DNA from: AC-51 sp036265325
Lineage (GTDB): Bacteria; Actinomycetota; UBA4738; HRBIN12
DNA: 16,426 nt
Assembly: GCA_036265325.1 (NCBI GenBank)
Contig: DATAPH010000017.1
Coordinates: 1 to 16,426, forward strand
Reading direction: 5' to 3'
Shown: positions 6,945 through 14,438 of the stretch, in pieces
How positions within the stretch are numbered: the stretch's first letter is position 1
How the letters are laid out: each line of letters begins with the position of its first letter
Program-made: the position numbers and the translations under genes
The notes under the pieces: model-generated
What the model saw: the letters and a program-made list of their open reading frames with translations, nothing else
What the model was told of the DNA's origin: nothing
Database searches by the model: none

Positions 6945-7511
6945 CTAGACCTCCTGTTCGATGTTCTTCACCAGCTGCACGACCGGTGGCGTCTCGATCC
7001 GCGGCCCGCTCGCGACGACGGTCCACACGACGTCGCCCTTCTGCCAGGTCGCGAGATAGATCGGCGTCTCCTCGTGACAGCACCCGCTCGGCTCGTGCAC
7101 GAAGAGCCCCTCGACTGACGTCGGAACCGGCTTCGCATCACCGATCACGCTGTGCGTCGCGTTCGTAAGCAGCCAGTCGTGGAACGCCCCCGCGCCTTGT
7201 GCGCTCTCGAACTCCCACGCCCGCACGACCACTCGCGAGTACGAGCCGCGGCCGCCGGTGTAGACCTGCTCTCGGACGCCGACCAACCCGGCGTTCTCCA
7301 CGATGGTTTGCATCGCCTGCGAGTCGGTCGCGTCCACCGACGCTTCGTCCCCGGACTTGGTGGTCTCGGTCATGTGCATCTGCCCGAGTGGAAGCGGCGG
7401 GATGGCGACGCTGACGGAGGCGCTCGGCGACGGGGCGCCGCCGACGGTCGCCGTGTCGTTGCACGCGATCGCCAACATGCCCAGCAAAACGGGGATGCCT
7501 TTGCGCAGCAT
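6945..7511 (-). CDS. Small lipoprotein of unknown function
   Basis: A 188-aa protein with a typical lipoprotein signal: MLRK, a hydrophobic core, then the lipobox L-A-I-A-C with Cys17 as the lipidated residue. A Pro/Ser/Ala linker (residues about 25-40) leads into a mature domain with mixed strands, a SGCCHEE Cys pair, and a C-terminal strand-helix unit. I do not recognise the family. It should be anchored on the outer face of the membrane. The ATG at 7509-7511 best fits the signal peptide; a GTG directly before it, or an ATG at 7535, could also be used, and a GGGGG stretch lies 12 bp upstream. Its TAG stop directly abuts the ATG of the SMP-30-like gene. It is divergent from the polyamine transporter operon, with 79 bp between them, but nothing shows a shared role. 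Confidence 0.7.
   Translation of the reverse strand: MLRKGIPVLLGMLAIACNDTATVGGAPSPSASVSVAIPPLPLGQMHMTETTKSGDEASVDATDSQAMQTIVENAGLVGVREQVYTGGRGSYSRVVVRAWEFESAQGAGAFHDWLLTNATHSVIGDAKPVPTSVEGLFVHEPSGCCHEETPIYLATWQKGDVVWTVVASGPRIETPPVVQLVKNIEQEV
6949..6955 (-). promoter_or_regulatory. Strong ribosome-binding site for SMP-30-like gene
   Basis: AGGAGGT on the minus strand lies 4 bp before the ATG, inside the last codons of the lipoprotein gene. It fixes the start and indicates translational coupling. Confidence 0.75.
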
Positions 7512-7541
7512 CACGTGTTGCGCCCCCTGCCGCATCAGCGG

Positions 7542-7547
7542 ATGATA
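7542..7547 (-). promoter_or_regulatory. Candidate -10 element (TATCAT) for lipoprotein operon
   Basis: TATCAT on the minus strand matches the TAnnnT consensus. It ends 6 bp before an ATG at 7533-7535 that is in frame with the lipoprotein. A transcript starting there would be leaderless for the longer form, or would give a 24-nt leader with a GGGGG site for the ATG at 7511. The -35 is weak. Confidence 0.35.
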
Positions 7548-7590
7548 CGGCCGACCTGCGAGGCGGGTCGTCCAGATAGAGGGGGGAAGC

Positions 7591-8766
7591 ATGCCCGACG
7601 AAGTCGGTCGTTTGTTGCGGCGCAGCATGGGTCGCCGTGATCTGCTGAAGTACACGGGCATGGGGGTCGGCATCAGCGCCGTCCTCGCCGCGTGCAAACA
7701 GGCCTCGAGCGCCGGCGGCCTGCCGTCCGGCTCGCCACGGCCGTCGATCTCGGCCGAGCCCGGAAAGCTCTCCGTGTACGACTGGGCGGGCTACGGCGAC
7801 GGCAGCTACTACCCCAAGCTCGAGCAGGCCAACCTCTGGCAGCAGTACCAAGACCAGACGGGCGACACGCCGCAGTTCACGCTCTTCCCGGACGACGACA
7901 CCGGCTACACGAAGGTGGCGTCGAGCGCGCAGGGCGGGGTGCCGTTCGACATCGTCCACCCCTGTGCGTACCGGTTCCAGGACTACGTCAACCTCGGCGT
8001 GATGCAGCCGTGGGACACGTCGCAGATCCCGAACTGGAAGAACCTCAACCCGCAACTCGAACAGTTCGGCAACATCAACGGCCAGCAATACTTCATCGTC
8101 GAAGACTGGGGCTTCATCGCGCCTCTGTACCGCGCCGACAAGGTCACGCCCGAGGAGGATTCGTTCTCGCTACTGTTCGACGACCGGTACTCGGGCAAGA
8201 TCTCGTGGATCGACACCTTGGAGATGCTCGTGATCGCGGGCTACGTCAACGGTGTGTCCAACCCGTGGCAGATGACCGACGACGAGCTCAACGCCCAGAA
8301 GCAGTACCTGATCTCCAAGAAGGGCCTCGTCCGGTCGTTCTGGCAACAGTCCTATGAGCTCTTCCAGGACTTCAAGCGCGACGAGGTCTGGATCGGCTAC
8401 GCGTGGCCCGACGCGTACGCGTACTCGAAGAACGCGGGCCTGGATGTCGTCTACATGAACCCGAAGGAAGGCCGCATCACGTGGTCGTGCGGATTCGGGC
8501 TGTTCAACAGTTCGCAGAACTACTACCACGCGCACGACTACGTGGATTCATGGTCGTCGTCGAAGGCGGCGCAGTTCCTGGTCGGTTCCTATTACTACGG
8601 ACACGCGAACACCCACATCGATCTGAGCGGCGTTTCACCCGACATCGTGAAGGCGTTGAGCCTGGACGACCTGTCGATCCTGGAGCCACCGAACTCGAAC
8701 CCGGAGTCCTATATCCCGCGCCGGCAGATCTACGCCGACACGTGGAGCGAAGTTAAAGCCGCCTGA
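7591..8766 (+). CDS. Polyamine-type ABC transporter substrate-binding lipoprotein (PotD-like)
   Basis: A 391-aa extracellular binding protein. The N-terminus carries a twin-arginine motif (GRRDLLK, R15-R16), a hydrophobic core, and a lipobox LAAC with Cys35, so it is probably exported folded by Tat and lipid-anchored. After a Ser/Gly linker the mature protein begins SVYDWAGYGD, the usual first strand of spermidine/putrescine-binding (PotD/PotF) proteins. It continues with DDTGYTKV, FDIVHPC and WGFIAPLYR segments typical of that cluster, and a Trp/Tyr-rich pocket. ATG 7591 is preceded by GGGGGGAAG. Two permease genes follow on the same strand, starting 3 bp after its stop. The substrate is probably a polyamine or a similar cationic compound; related families also bind mannopine or glycine betaine-like molecules. 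Confidence 0.88.
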   Translation: MPDEVGRLLRRSMGRRDLLKYTGMGVGISAVLAACKQASSAGGLPSGSPRPSISAEPGKLSVYDWAGYGDGSYYPKLEQANLWQQYQDQTGDTPQFTLFPDDDTGYTKVASSAQGGVPFDIVHPCAYRFQDYVNLGVMQPWDTSQIPNWKNLNPQLEQFGNINGQQYFIVEDWGFIAPLYRADKVTPEEDSFSLLFDDRYSGKISWIDTLEMLVIAGYVNGVSNPWQMTDDELNAQKQYLISKKGLVRSFWQQSYELFQDFKRDEVWIGYAWPDAYAYSKNAGLDVVYMNPKEGRITWSCGFGLFNSSQNYYHAHDYVDSWSSSKAAQFLVGSYYYGHANTHIDLSGVSPDIVKALSLDDLSILEPPNSNPESYIPRRQIYADTWSEVKAA

Positions 8767-8769
8767 CCA

Positions 8770-9645
8770 GTGGCGTCGGCGGGGAAGGGCAGCCGGCGGG
8801 TCACCGCCGGTCTGCTCGCGGCGCCGCTGCTGTGGCTCGCGCTGTTCTTCATCCTGCCGGTGATCTTCATCGCGACGTACAGCATCGGGGGGATCCACAT
8901 CCTGCCGACAGACCCGCGCGTGATCTCGTTCGATGCATGGCATCGCTTCCTGCTCGGACACTCCGTGTACATGAGCCTGTTCTGGAAGTCGATCCGCGTG
9001 TCGCTCACGGTGTCGATCGTCGTCGTACTGCTGTCCTATCCGATCGGCTACTTCTTGGCCCTGTGCGTCAAGAAGCGGAAGTACGTGCTGCTGCTGGTGA
9101 TCATCGCGCCGTTCTTGACGAGTTACCTGTTGCGGGTGCTGGCGTGGAAGGTGATCCTCGGGGACAGGGGCGTGGTCAATTCCGGGTTGTTCGCGTTGCA
9201 TCTCCGATCGCCGGACAACCCGGTGTCGTGGTTGATCTACAGCCAGTTCGCGGTGATGCTCGTGCTGGCGTACGTCTGGATCCCGTTCGTCGCGCTCCCG
9301 ATCTTCGTCAGCCTCGACGGGATGGACATGTCGCTGCTCGAGGCCGCCGGGGACCTCGGGGCCGGCCGGTTCCGGACGTTCCTGCGCGTGACGTTGCCGC
9401 TGTCGGCGCCCGGCGTGGCCGCGGCGTTCATCTTCGTGTTCGTGCCGACGATTGGGGAGTTTGTGACGCCGCAGCTGGTCGGCGGCACCCGGGGCTACCT
9501 GTTCGGCAACGAGGTGCAGGAGCAGTTCACGCGCGCGCTGGACTGGCAGACGGGATCGGTGCTCGCGTTCTTCTTGCTCCTGGTCGTCGGGATCCTGATG
9601 GCGTTGTTCGGGCGGTTCACCCAGGTGAGGACCGTGCAGACGTGA
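8770..9645 (+). CDS. ABC transporter permease, PotB-like
   Basis: A 291-aa inner-membrane permease with six or so membrane segments. The cytoplasmic EAA loop that contacts the ATPase is clear at residues 191-210 (EAAGDLGAGRFRTFLRVTLP). The N-terminal helix is LLAAPLLWLALFFILP, and GEFVTPQLVGG follows the EAA loop, which is characteristic of PotB-type polyamine permeases. The GTG at 8770 starts 3 bp after the PotD-like stop, with only weak ribosome-binding sequence, so translational coupling is likely. Its last bases overlap the PotC-like gene by 4 bp (GTGA). It should pair with the PotC-like protein to form the transmembrane channel. Confidence 0.92.
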   Translation: MASAGKGSRRVTAGLLAAPLLWLALFFILPVIFIATYSIGGIHILPTDPRVISFDAWHRFLLGHSVYMSLFWKSIRVSLTVSIVVVLLSYPIGYFLALCVKKRKYVLLLVIIAPFLTSYLLRVLAWKVILGDRGVVNSGLFALHLRSPDNPVSWLIYSQFAVMLVLAYVWIPFVALPIFVSLDGMDMSLLEAAGDLGAGRFRTFLRVTLPLSAPGVAAAFIFVFVPTIGEFVTPQLVGGTRGYLFGNEVQEQFTRALDWQTGSVLAFFLLLVVGILMALFGRFTQVRTVQT

Positions 9646-10487
9646 GCGACCTCGCCGCCTCTCGCGGAGCGAACTGGACCCTTCGCGTCTTCTTCGTGCT
9701 GTTGGTGATCTTCCTGTACATGCCGCTGATCGTGCTTCTTGTCTTCTCCTTCAACAAGGGAGACGTGACGTTCCCCCTGCAAGGGTTCACGACGCAGTGG
9801 TACCGCTTGGCCGCGACCAACCCGGAGCTGTTGCGGGCGCTGGAGCGCAGCGCGATCGTGGCGGTGGCATCGAGCCTGATCACCGTCGTGCTGGGCGTGC
9901 TCGCGTCCTACGCCTTGGTTCGTCGCTCGTTCTGGGGCAAGCCGGCGTTCGCAGCGCTCGTGTTCTCGCCGCTGGTGATCCCGTATCTGGTGTTCGGGAT
10001 CTCACTCCTCGTGCTGTTCACGGCGTTCGACCGGTTCCTGACGATCACGATGGGCACATACATCGGTCTCGGACTACACGCGGTCACGATCGGGCACGTC
10101 GTCGTCGCATTGCCCTACACGATCCTGGTGATCACGCCGCTGTTGGAACGGCTGAGCACCTCGCTGGAGGAAGCCGGGCACGATCTCGGCGCGAGCCCGT
10201 GGGACACCTTCTGGCGCGTCACCTTCCCGCTGCTCTATCCCGCGTTGCTGTCGGCGTTCCTCATCGCGCTGACGTTGTCGTTCGACGAGTACGCGATCGC
10301 CTCGTTCCTTGCGGGGTCGTCGCCGACGTGGCCGGTGTTCCTGTTCGCGCAGCTGCGCGTACCGAGCCAGCTGCCCGAGCTCGTAGCCGTCTCCTCGGTG
10401 ATCCTGCTGTCGTCCGTGATCCTGGTGGTGCTCGCCGAGATCGGGCGACGGCGATCGGAGCGGAAGTACGCGACCGGTCCGAGCTAG
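9642..10487 (+). CDS. ABC transporter permease, PotC-like
   Basis: A 281-aa permease with six or so membrane segments and an EAA loop at residues 177-198 (EAGHDLGASPWDTFWRVTFP). FSFNKG near residue 36, and SFDEYAIASFLAG at residues 213-225 after the EAA loop, are typical of PotC. The GTG at 9642 overlaps the preceding stop as GTGA, and GGTGAGG at 9623-9629 may serve as its ribosome-binding site. The last gene of the visible transporter operon. No ATP-binding subunit (PotA) follows: the next genes are on the opposite strand. It should heterodimerise with the PotB-like protein. Confidence 0.92.
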   Translation: MSDLAASRGANWTLRVFFVLLVIFLYMPLIVLLVFSFNKGDVTFPLQGFTTQWYRLAATNPELLRALERSAIVAVASSLITVVLGVLASYALVRRSFWGKPAFAALVFSPLVIPYLVFGISLLVLFTAFDRFLTITMGTYIGLGLHAVTIGHVVVALPYTILVITPLLERLSTSLEEAGHDLGASPWDTFWRVTFPLLYPALLSAFLIALTLSFDEYAIASFLAGSSPTWPVFLFAQLRVPSQLPELVAVSSVILLSSVILVVLAEIGRRRSERKYATGPS

Positions 10488-10513
10488 CGGCAGCGGGCGG
10501 TCAGTGGCCGCTG
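10486..10513. terminator. Possible bidirectional hairpin between convergent genes
   Basis: AGCGGC (10486-10491) can pair with GCCGCT (10507-10512), and an alternative 6-bp stem uses CAGCGG and CCGCTG. It spans the stops of the PotC-like gene and the 36-aa ORF. There is no T-tract on either side, so intrinsic termination is doubtful. Confidence 0.25.
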
Positions 10514-10611
10514 GTCAGGAGGAAGATGAGCATCGTGGCGGCCACGACGTTGGCCAAGATGCCGACCGTCCACAGCGGGAGCCTCTTCTTCCGCGTTTGG
10601 GCCGATGACAT
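10501..10611 (-). CDS. Tiny single-TM protein, 36 aa
   Basis: ATG at 10609-10611 opens a 36-residue frame: a basic N-terminus (MSSAQTRKKRL), one hydrophobic segment at about residues 12-33, and a short end LTSGH. The charge pattern predicts N-in, C-out. A GGAG ribosome-binding site lies 5 bp upstream, and the gene begins 10 bp after the stop of a 51-aa ORF. An in-frame ATG at 10686 would give 61 residues, but would overlap that ORF in another frame and lacks a site. I know no family. The tight spacing and ribosome-binding site make it plausible, but size alone leaves it uncertain. Confidence 0.5.
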   Translation of the reverse strand: MSSAQTRKKRLPLWTVGILANVVAATMLIFLLTSGH

Positions 10612-10621
10612 CGGGCTCCGT

Positions 10622-10777
10622 TCAGACGGTGCGGGTGAGCGATGACGCGTAGCGTGCGGACGGCCGCTCGCGCCTCGCCTCATCACTCTCGGTCAACAGG
10701 ACGAGCAGGACCATGGCCGCGGCATCGACGAACGCCACGAGGATCATCCAGCACCGGTCGACCTTCCGCGGCGCCAT
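10622..10777 (-). CDS. Tiny single-TM protein, 51 aa
   Basis: On the minus strand ATG at 10775-10777 opens a 51-codon frame ending TGA at 10622-10624. The product begins MAPRKVDRCWM, has one hydrophobic segment at about residues 9-29 (ILVAFVDAAAMVLLVLL), then a charged tail TESDEARRERPSARY ending in LTRTV. N-in, C-out or an N-terminal anchor with a charged tail is likely. GGAG lies 8 bp upstream, and the start is 13 bp after the helicase stop, so it is probably a co-transcribed follower. No homologue is known to me. Confidence 0.5.
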   Translation of the reverse strand: MAPRKVDRCWMILVAFVDAAAMVLLVLLTESDEARRERPSARYASSLTRTV

Positions 10778-10790
10778 CTGAGGGACTCCG

Positions 10791-13061
10791 TCAACGCCCG
10801 TCGAGCATCGTTCGCGTCAGCGCCTCGGCCGCACGCTTGTCGAGCGGCTCGTTCCCATTTCCGCACTTGGGCGAGACCACGCAGGATGGGCAACCGTCGC
10901 GGCACGGGCAGTCCCGGAGCCGTTCGGCGGTCGCGCGGAGCCAGCGCTCCGCAGCCCGGTAGCCGCGCTCGCTGATGCCGGCGCCGCCCGGGTATCCGTC
11001 GTACACGAAGATGGTGGTCAAGCCCGTGTCCGGGTGGAGCGGCGTCGAGACACCGCCGATATCCCACCGATCGCACGTCGCGACGAGCGGGAGCAGCCCG
11101 ATCGCGCAGTGCTCGGCGCCATGGATCCCACCCGCGATCTCTTTGGTGCTCACGGCGGCACGATCGATCAACCGGCCGGGCAGCGTCCACCAGACGGCGC
11201 GCGTCGGGAGCGTCACGGGGGGCAAGGCAAGCTGCTCCTCGCCGACGATCTCGTTGCTCGAGACGAGCTTGCGGACGAACCCGACGACCTGGTTCGTGAC
11301 CTCGACGTCGCCGAAGCACAGCTCCGCATCGCCGAGCGGGCGTTGGTCAATCAAGTTGACTATCATGATGTCGGTGATGTCGCGAGCCTGCGTGTAGTAG
11401 TCGGGGTCGGCCTCCTCGACGAGGGCAACCCGGCGCACGTGGTCAAGCCGGCGGACCAAGAACTGCTCGCCCTGGTGGAGGTAGATCGCACCGGGGTGCA
11501 GCGTCCCGTACGCGCGATGCTCGTCGGCGGTCCCGATCACCTGGCCGGTGTCCTCCTGGACGATCCGGTAGACGTGGCCGCCGCCGGCGCGGATGTCGAG
11601 GTCGCGGTGGGGCGGGGTCGCCCCGATGTCGTGCCAGCGTTCCTTCCGGTGCTTGACCAGCTCTTGCTCGGCGAGACGCCCGAGCGCGTCCGGCGCGCCG
11701 GGTCCGAAGAACTCGAACGCTTCTGCGTCGGTCAGTGGGAACTCGCGCGCGGCGCAGCGGAGATGCGGCTCCAGCACGTACGGGTTCGTCGGATCGATCA
11801 CAGCGGCCTCCGACGGTCGCTCGAACAGTTCGTCCGGATGCTGCGCGAGGTACTGATCGAGCGGGTCGTCCTGTGCGACGAGCACGGCGAGCGACTCGTC
11901 GCTGCGGCGGCCGGCGCGCCCCGCTTGCTGCCACATCGACGCGCGGGTCCCCGGATAGCCGGTGAGCACCGCGGCGTCGAGCGAGCCGATGTCGATACCG
12001 AGCTCGAGCGCGTTGGTGGCGGCCACCGCGACCAGGTCGCCGTCGGCAAGCTCCTGCTCGATCTTGCGGCGGTCCTCGGCGAGGTACCCGGCGCGGTACG
12101 CACGGATCCGGTCGCGTGCCCGCGCGTCCGAGACCCCGCGGCGGGTGAACTCGGCCAGGAGCTCGGCGGCTCGACGCGACCTCGTGAACCCGATCGTGCG
12201 CGCGCCGTCGTCGACCAGCTTGGTCATCACGGTCGATGCTTCGGCCAGCGCGCTTCGTCGCGCCCCCGTCTCGTCGTCGATGATCGGCGGGTTCCACATG
12301 GCGAAGAGCTTCCGGCCGCGCGGCGCGGCGTCCGCCTCGACCACGTCGACGTCCAGTCCGGTGAGGCGCTCGGCGAGCTCGGACGGGTTGCCGACGGTTG
12401 CGCTCGCCAGGCACCAGCGGGGGTTCCCACCGTGGTGAGCGATCAGTCGTCGCAGCCTGCGGAGGGTCATCGCGACGTGTGACCCGAACACGCCTCGCAA
12501 GACGTGCGCCTCGTCGACCACCACGACCGACAGGCGCAACATGAAGTCCGCCCATCGCGCGTTGTCCGCGAGCAGCGCAAGGTGCAGCATGTCCGGGTTC
12601 GTTAGCACGAGGTTTGCGTTCTTCCGGATCAACGGCCGCTCGGCCTGCGGCGTGTCGCCGTCGTACACGGCCGCGCGGACCTGCGGGAGCTTGAACGCGC
12701 GCATCGCGCGCAGCTGGTCGCGCGCCAGCGCCTTCGTCGGGAACAGGAACAGGGCGGTCGCCTTGGGCGTCACCAGCGCCGACTCGGCCGTCGCGATCTG
12801 GTAGACCAGCGATTTTCCGCTCGCGGTCCCGGTCGCGAGCATCACGTTCCGACCGCCGCGCAGCGCCTCCAGACCGAGCAGCTGGTGCTCGAACAGCCCT
12901 TCGACCCCGAGCAGGGACAGCCGGGAGACCAACACTTCCGGGAGATCGTCGGGGAACGGGAGCGGTTTCGGGTCGCGCGCAGGGAGGTGCTCGACGTGGA
13001 CGAGGTTGTCGGCATCGGCCGGGTCGGCGGTCAGCGAATCGAGGAATGCCTGTGCCTCCAT
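10791..13061 (-). CDS. MrfA/Hrq1-type DEAD/DEAH-box helicase with C-terminal Cys cluster
   Basis: A 756-aa superfamily 2 helicase. Motifs in order: Q motif (FEHQ, near residue 60), Walker A TGTASGKS (77-84), motif Ib-like VLTNPDML (152-159), DEAH (183-186), SAT (220-222), then in the second domain FTRSRRAAE, ATNALELGIDIGSLD and QQAGRAGR (about 377-384). The C-terminal DUF1998-like region has the cysteine cluster CPCRDGCPSCVVSPKC (near residues 717-732), which in B. subtilis MrfA/YprA and eukaryotic Hrq1 relatives binds zinc. MrfA is a mitomycin-repair helicase working with the nuclease MrfB; no MrfB-like gene is in this window. ATG 13059-13061 has no Shine-Dalgarno but has TAGCCT 7 bp upstream. 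It lies 10 bp after the CaCA exchanger gene. The role is likely DNA interstrand/adduct repair. Confidence 0.92.
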   Translation of the reverse strand: MEAQAFLDSLTADPADADNLVHVEHLPARDPKPLPFPDDLPEVLVSRLSLLGVEGLFEHQLLGLEALRGGRNVMLATGTASGKSLVYQIATAESALVTPKATALFLFPTKALARDQLRAMRAFKLPQVRAAVYDGDTPQAERPLIRKNANLVLTNPDMLHLALLADNARWADFMLRLSVVVVDEAHVLRGVFGSHVAMTLRRLRRLIAHHGGNPRWCLASATVGNPSELAERLTGLDVDVVEADAAPRGRKLFAMWNPPIIDDETGARRSALAEASTVMTKLVDDGARTIGFTRSRRAAELLAEFTRRGVSDARARDRIRAYRAGYLAEDRRKIEQELADGDLVAVAATNALELGIDIGSLDAAVLTGYPGTRASMWQQAGRAGRRSDESLAVLVAQDDPLDQYLAQHPDELFERPSEAAVIDPTNPYVLEPHLRCAAREFPLTDAEAFEFFGPGAPDALGRLAEQELVKHRKERWHDIGATPPHRDLDIRAGGGHVYRIVQEDTGQVIGTADEHRAYGTLHPGAIYLHQGEQFLVRRLDHVRRVALVEEADPDYYTQARDITDIMIVNLIDQRPLGDAELCFGDVEVTNQVVGFVRKLVSSNEIVGEEQLALPPVTLPTRAVWWTLPGRLIDRAAVSTKEIAGGIHGAEHCAIGLLPLVATCDRWDIGGVSTPLHPDTGLTTIFVYDGYPGGAGISERGYRAAERWLRATAERLRDCPCRDGCPSCVVSPKCGNGNEPLDKRAAEALTRTMLDGR

Positions 13062-13068
13062 CGGGGCC

Positions 13069-13074
13069 AGGCTA
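13069..13074 (-). promoter_or_regulatory. Candidate -10 element (TAGCCT) for leaderless helicase transcript
   Basis: TAGCCT fits TAnnnT and ends 7 bp before the helicase ATG, placing transcription start on the A of ATG. The first three bases are also the TAG stop of the exchanger gene. There is no ribosome-binding site between. Confidence 0.35.
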
Positions 13075-14397
13075 CGAGGCGCCGAGCTGCTCGTAGGAGG
13101 CGCGGACGCCGTCGCGGATCAGCTGCCGGGCGGCCACGTGATGCTGGACCAGCAGCCATACCGCGATCAGCAGGTAGACCGCCGAGGTCACGATCAATAC
13201 TTCGTCGTGCAGCTCGGGGCCGGCGGCGGCCGACGCGATGAACTGACCCATGAACAGCGCGAAGATCCACCAAGCCTCGCGGATCGACATCCGCAGGTTC
13301 ACGATCAAGGCGACCGCGAACAGCGACTGGGCCGCGGTGAGCAACAGCTCCAGCCGTTGGGTGCCCTCGATCGGAAGCCCGTGCAGCGACCGCGAGGCGA
13401 TCGCGAACACGATCGGAAGCGAGCCGACCAGCAGCGTCCACTGGTTCACCTTCGAGCTGACGAGCGCGCCCAGCGCCGTGTCGCTCTGCAATCGCCACGC
13501 GAACAGCCCCGCGATGACGAATTCCGGCGCCTCGGATGCGAGCGGCGCCAGCCACTGCACCAGGAAGAACTCGGACACGCCGTAGTCTCGCCCGGCCGAG
13601 ACGAGCGCGTGCGCGAACGGTTCCGCGCACAGCACGATCACCAACGCCGCCCACAGGAACATCGCGCCGACGGTCAGCCGGCGCCGCCGGTCAGGGAACG
13701 TCCCCAGCCAGCGCGACGGCCCAACCAGGTGCGGCTCCTCGGCCGGCGCACGGGCCAACCGCACCATGTAGAGCCCGAAGAGCCCGATCAGGACCCCGGC
13801 GTCGATCAGCGTGATCGAGTGCTTCAGCGGGAGGGTCAGCGAGTACAGCGTTGCGATGCCGAGGAACGCGATCTCGACGGCGTGCGTGCGCGCCAGCCGG
13901 ATCTCGCCGACGGGTCGCGTCGCTCCGCCGTCGATCCGTCGCCGCGAGCGGTACCAGGCGATGAAGACGACCGAGCTCCATCCGATGCCGATCAGCAATC
14001 GGTTCGCGCCGGTCATGTTCGCCAGCGCCAGTGAGCACGGCGACGCGAGGCCGGGCTCGCCGCTCGGGCACGAGGCGCCGTACGCGGCGACGGCCTGGCC
14101 GCCTTTCCACGTGAATACGAAGTCCACTGCGTACTCCGGAAGCACAGCGATGAGCGCGAGCAACGCGAGCGCGAGGCCTGCCGCGATGTCGATCTGCGCG
14201 ACCTCTGCCGCCCACGCGAGCAGGAAGGCGGCGCCGACGATCGCGAGCCCGAACAGCAGCGCTTCCACGCCGTGCGACAGATGCGGCTCGGTCCATCGGA
14301 CCCATAGGGCAGGTAGCGCGATGGCCAGCGCGGCCACGAACGCGAGGCGGATGCGGATGTCGGCATCCGAGCGGGCGGCCGCGGGCGGGGTCGTCAT
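13072..14397 (-). CDS. CaCA-family cation exchanger with a cysteine-bearing loop
   Basis: A 441-aa polytopic membrane protein of the Ca2+/cation antiporter (CaCA) superfamily. The two alpha-repeats are visible: alpha-1 has LIAVLPEYAVDF (Glu88) and NMTGANRLL (Asn132), and alpha-2 has PLASEAPEFVIAG (Glu292) and SSKVNQWTLL (Asn318). Both the acidic and the Asn ion-binding positions are therefore kept. Alpha-1 carries an extra loop (about residues 101-122) with Cys110 and Cys121 that alpha-2 lacks. The long central linker (150-240) is Arg-rich. The ATG at 14397 is chosen over a TTG at 14412; neither has a good ribosome-binding site. Which cations are exchanged is not readable. It is divergent from a second CaCA gene 41 bp away and upstream of the helicase. 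Confidence 0.82.
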   Translation of the reverse strand: MTTPPAAARSDADIRIRLAFVAALAIALPALWVRWTEPHLSHGVEALLFGLAIVGAAFLLAWAAEVAQIDIAAGLALALLALIAVLPEYAVDFVFTWKGGQAVAAYGASCPSGEPGLASPCSLALANMTGANRLLIGIGWSSVVFIAWYRSRRRIDGGATRPVGEIRLARTHAVEIAFLGIATLYSLTLPLKHSITLIDAGVLIGLFGLYMVRLARAPAEEPHLVGPSRWLGTFPDRRRRLTVGAMFLWAALVIVLCAEPFAHALVSAGRDYGVSEFFLVQWLAPLASEAPEFVIAGLFAWRLQSDTALGALVSSKVNQWTLLVGSLPIVFAIASRSLHGLPIEGTQRLELLLTAAQSLFAVALIVNLRMSIREAWWIFALFMGQFIASAAAGPELHDEVLIVTSAVYLLIAVWLLVQHHVAARQLIRDGVRASYEQLGAS

Positions 14398-14438
14398 CGC
14401 TTGTGGCGACAAGCTAACAGGCCTGGGAGCATCGCCAG

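Noticed and set aside
7511..7516. CACGTG-type palindrome near the lipoprotein start as an operator
   Set aside because: Six-base palindromes are frequent in GC-rich DNA, and no second copy or flanking symmetry is present.
11034..12482. Plus-strand open frame of 482 codons across the helicase
   Set aside because: Mirror of the helicase coding strand. The helicase motifs are all intact on minus, and the plus product has no recognisable features.
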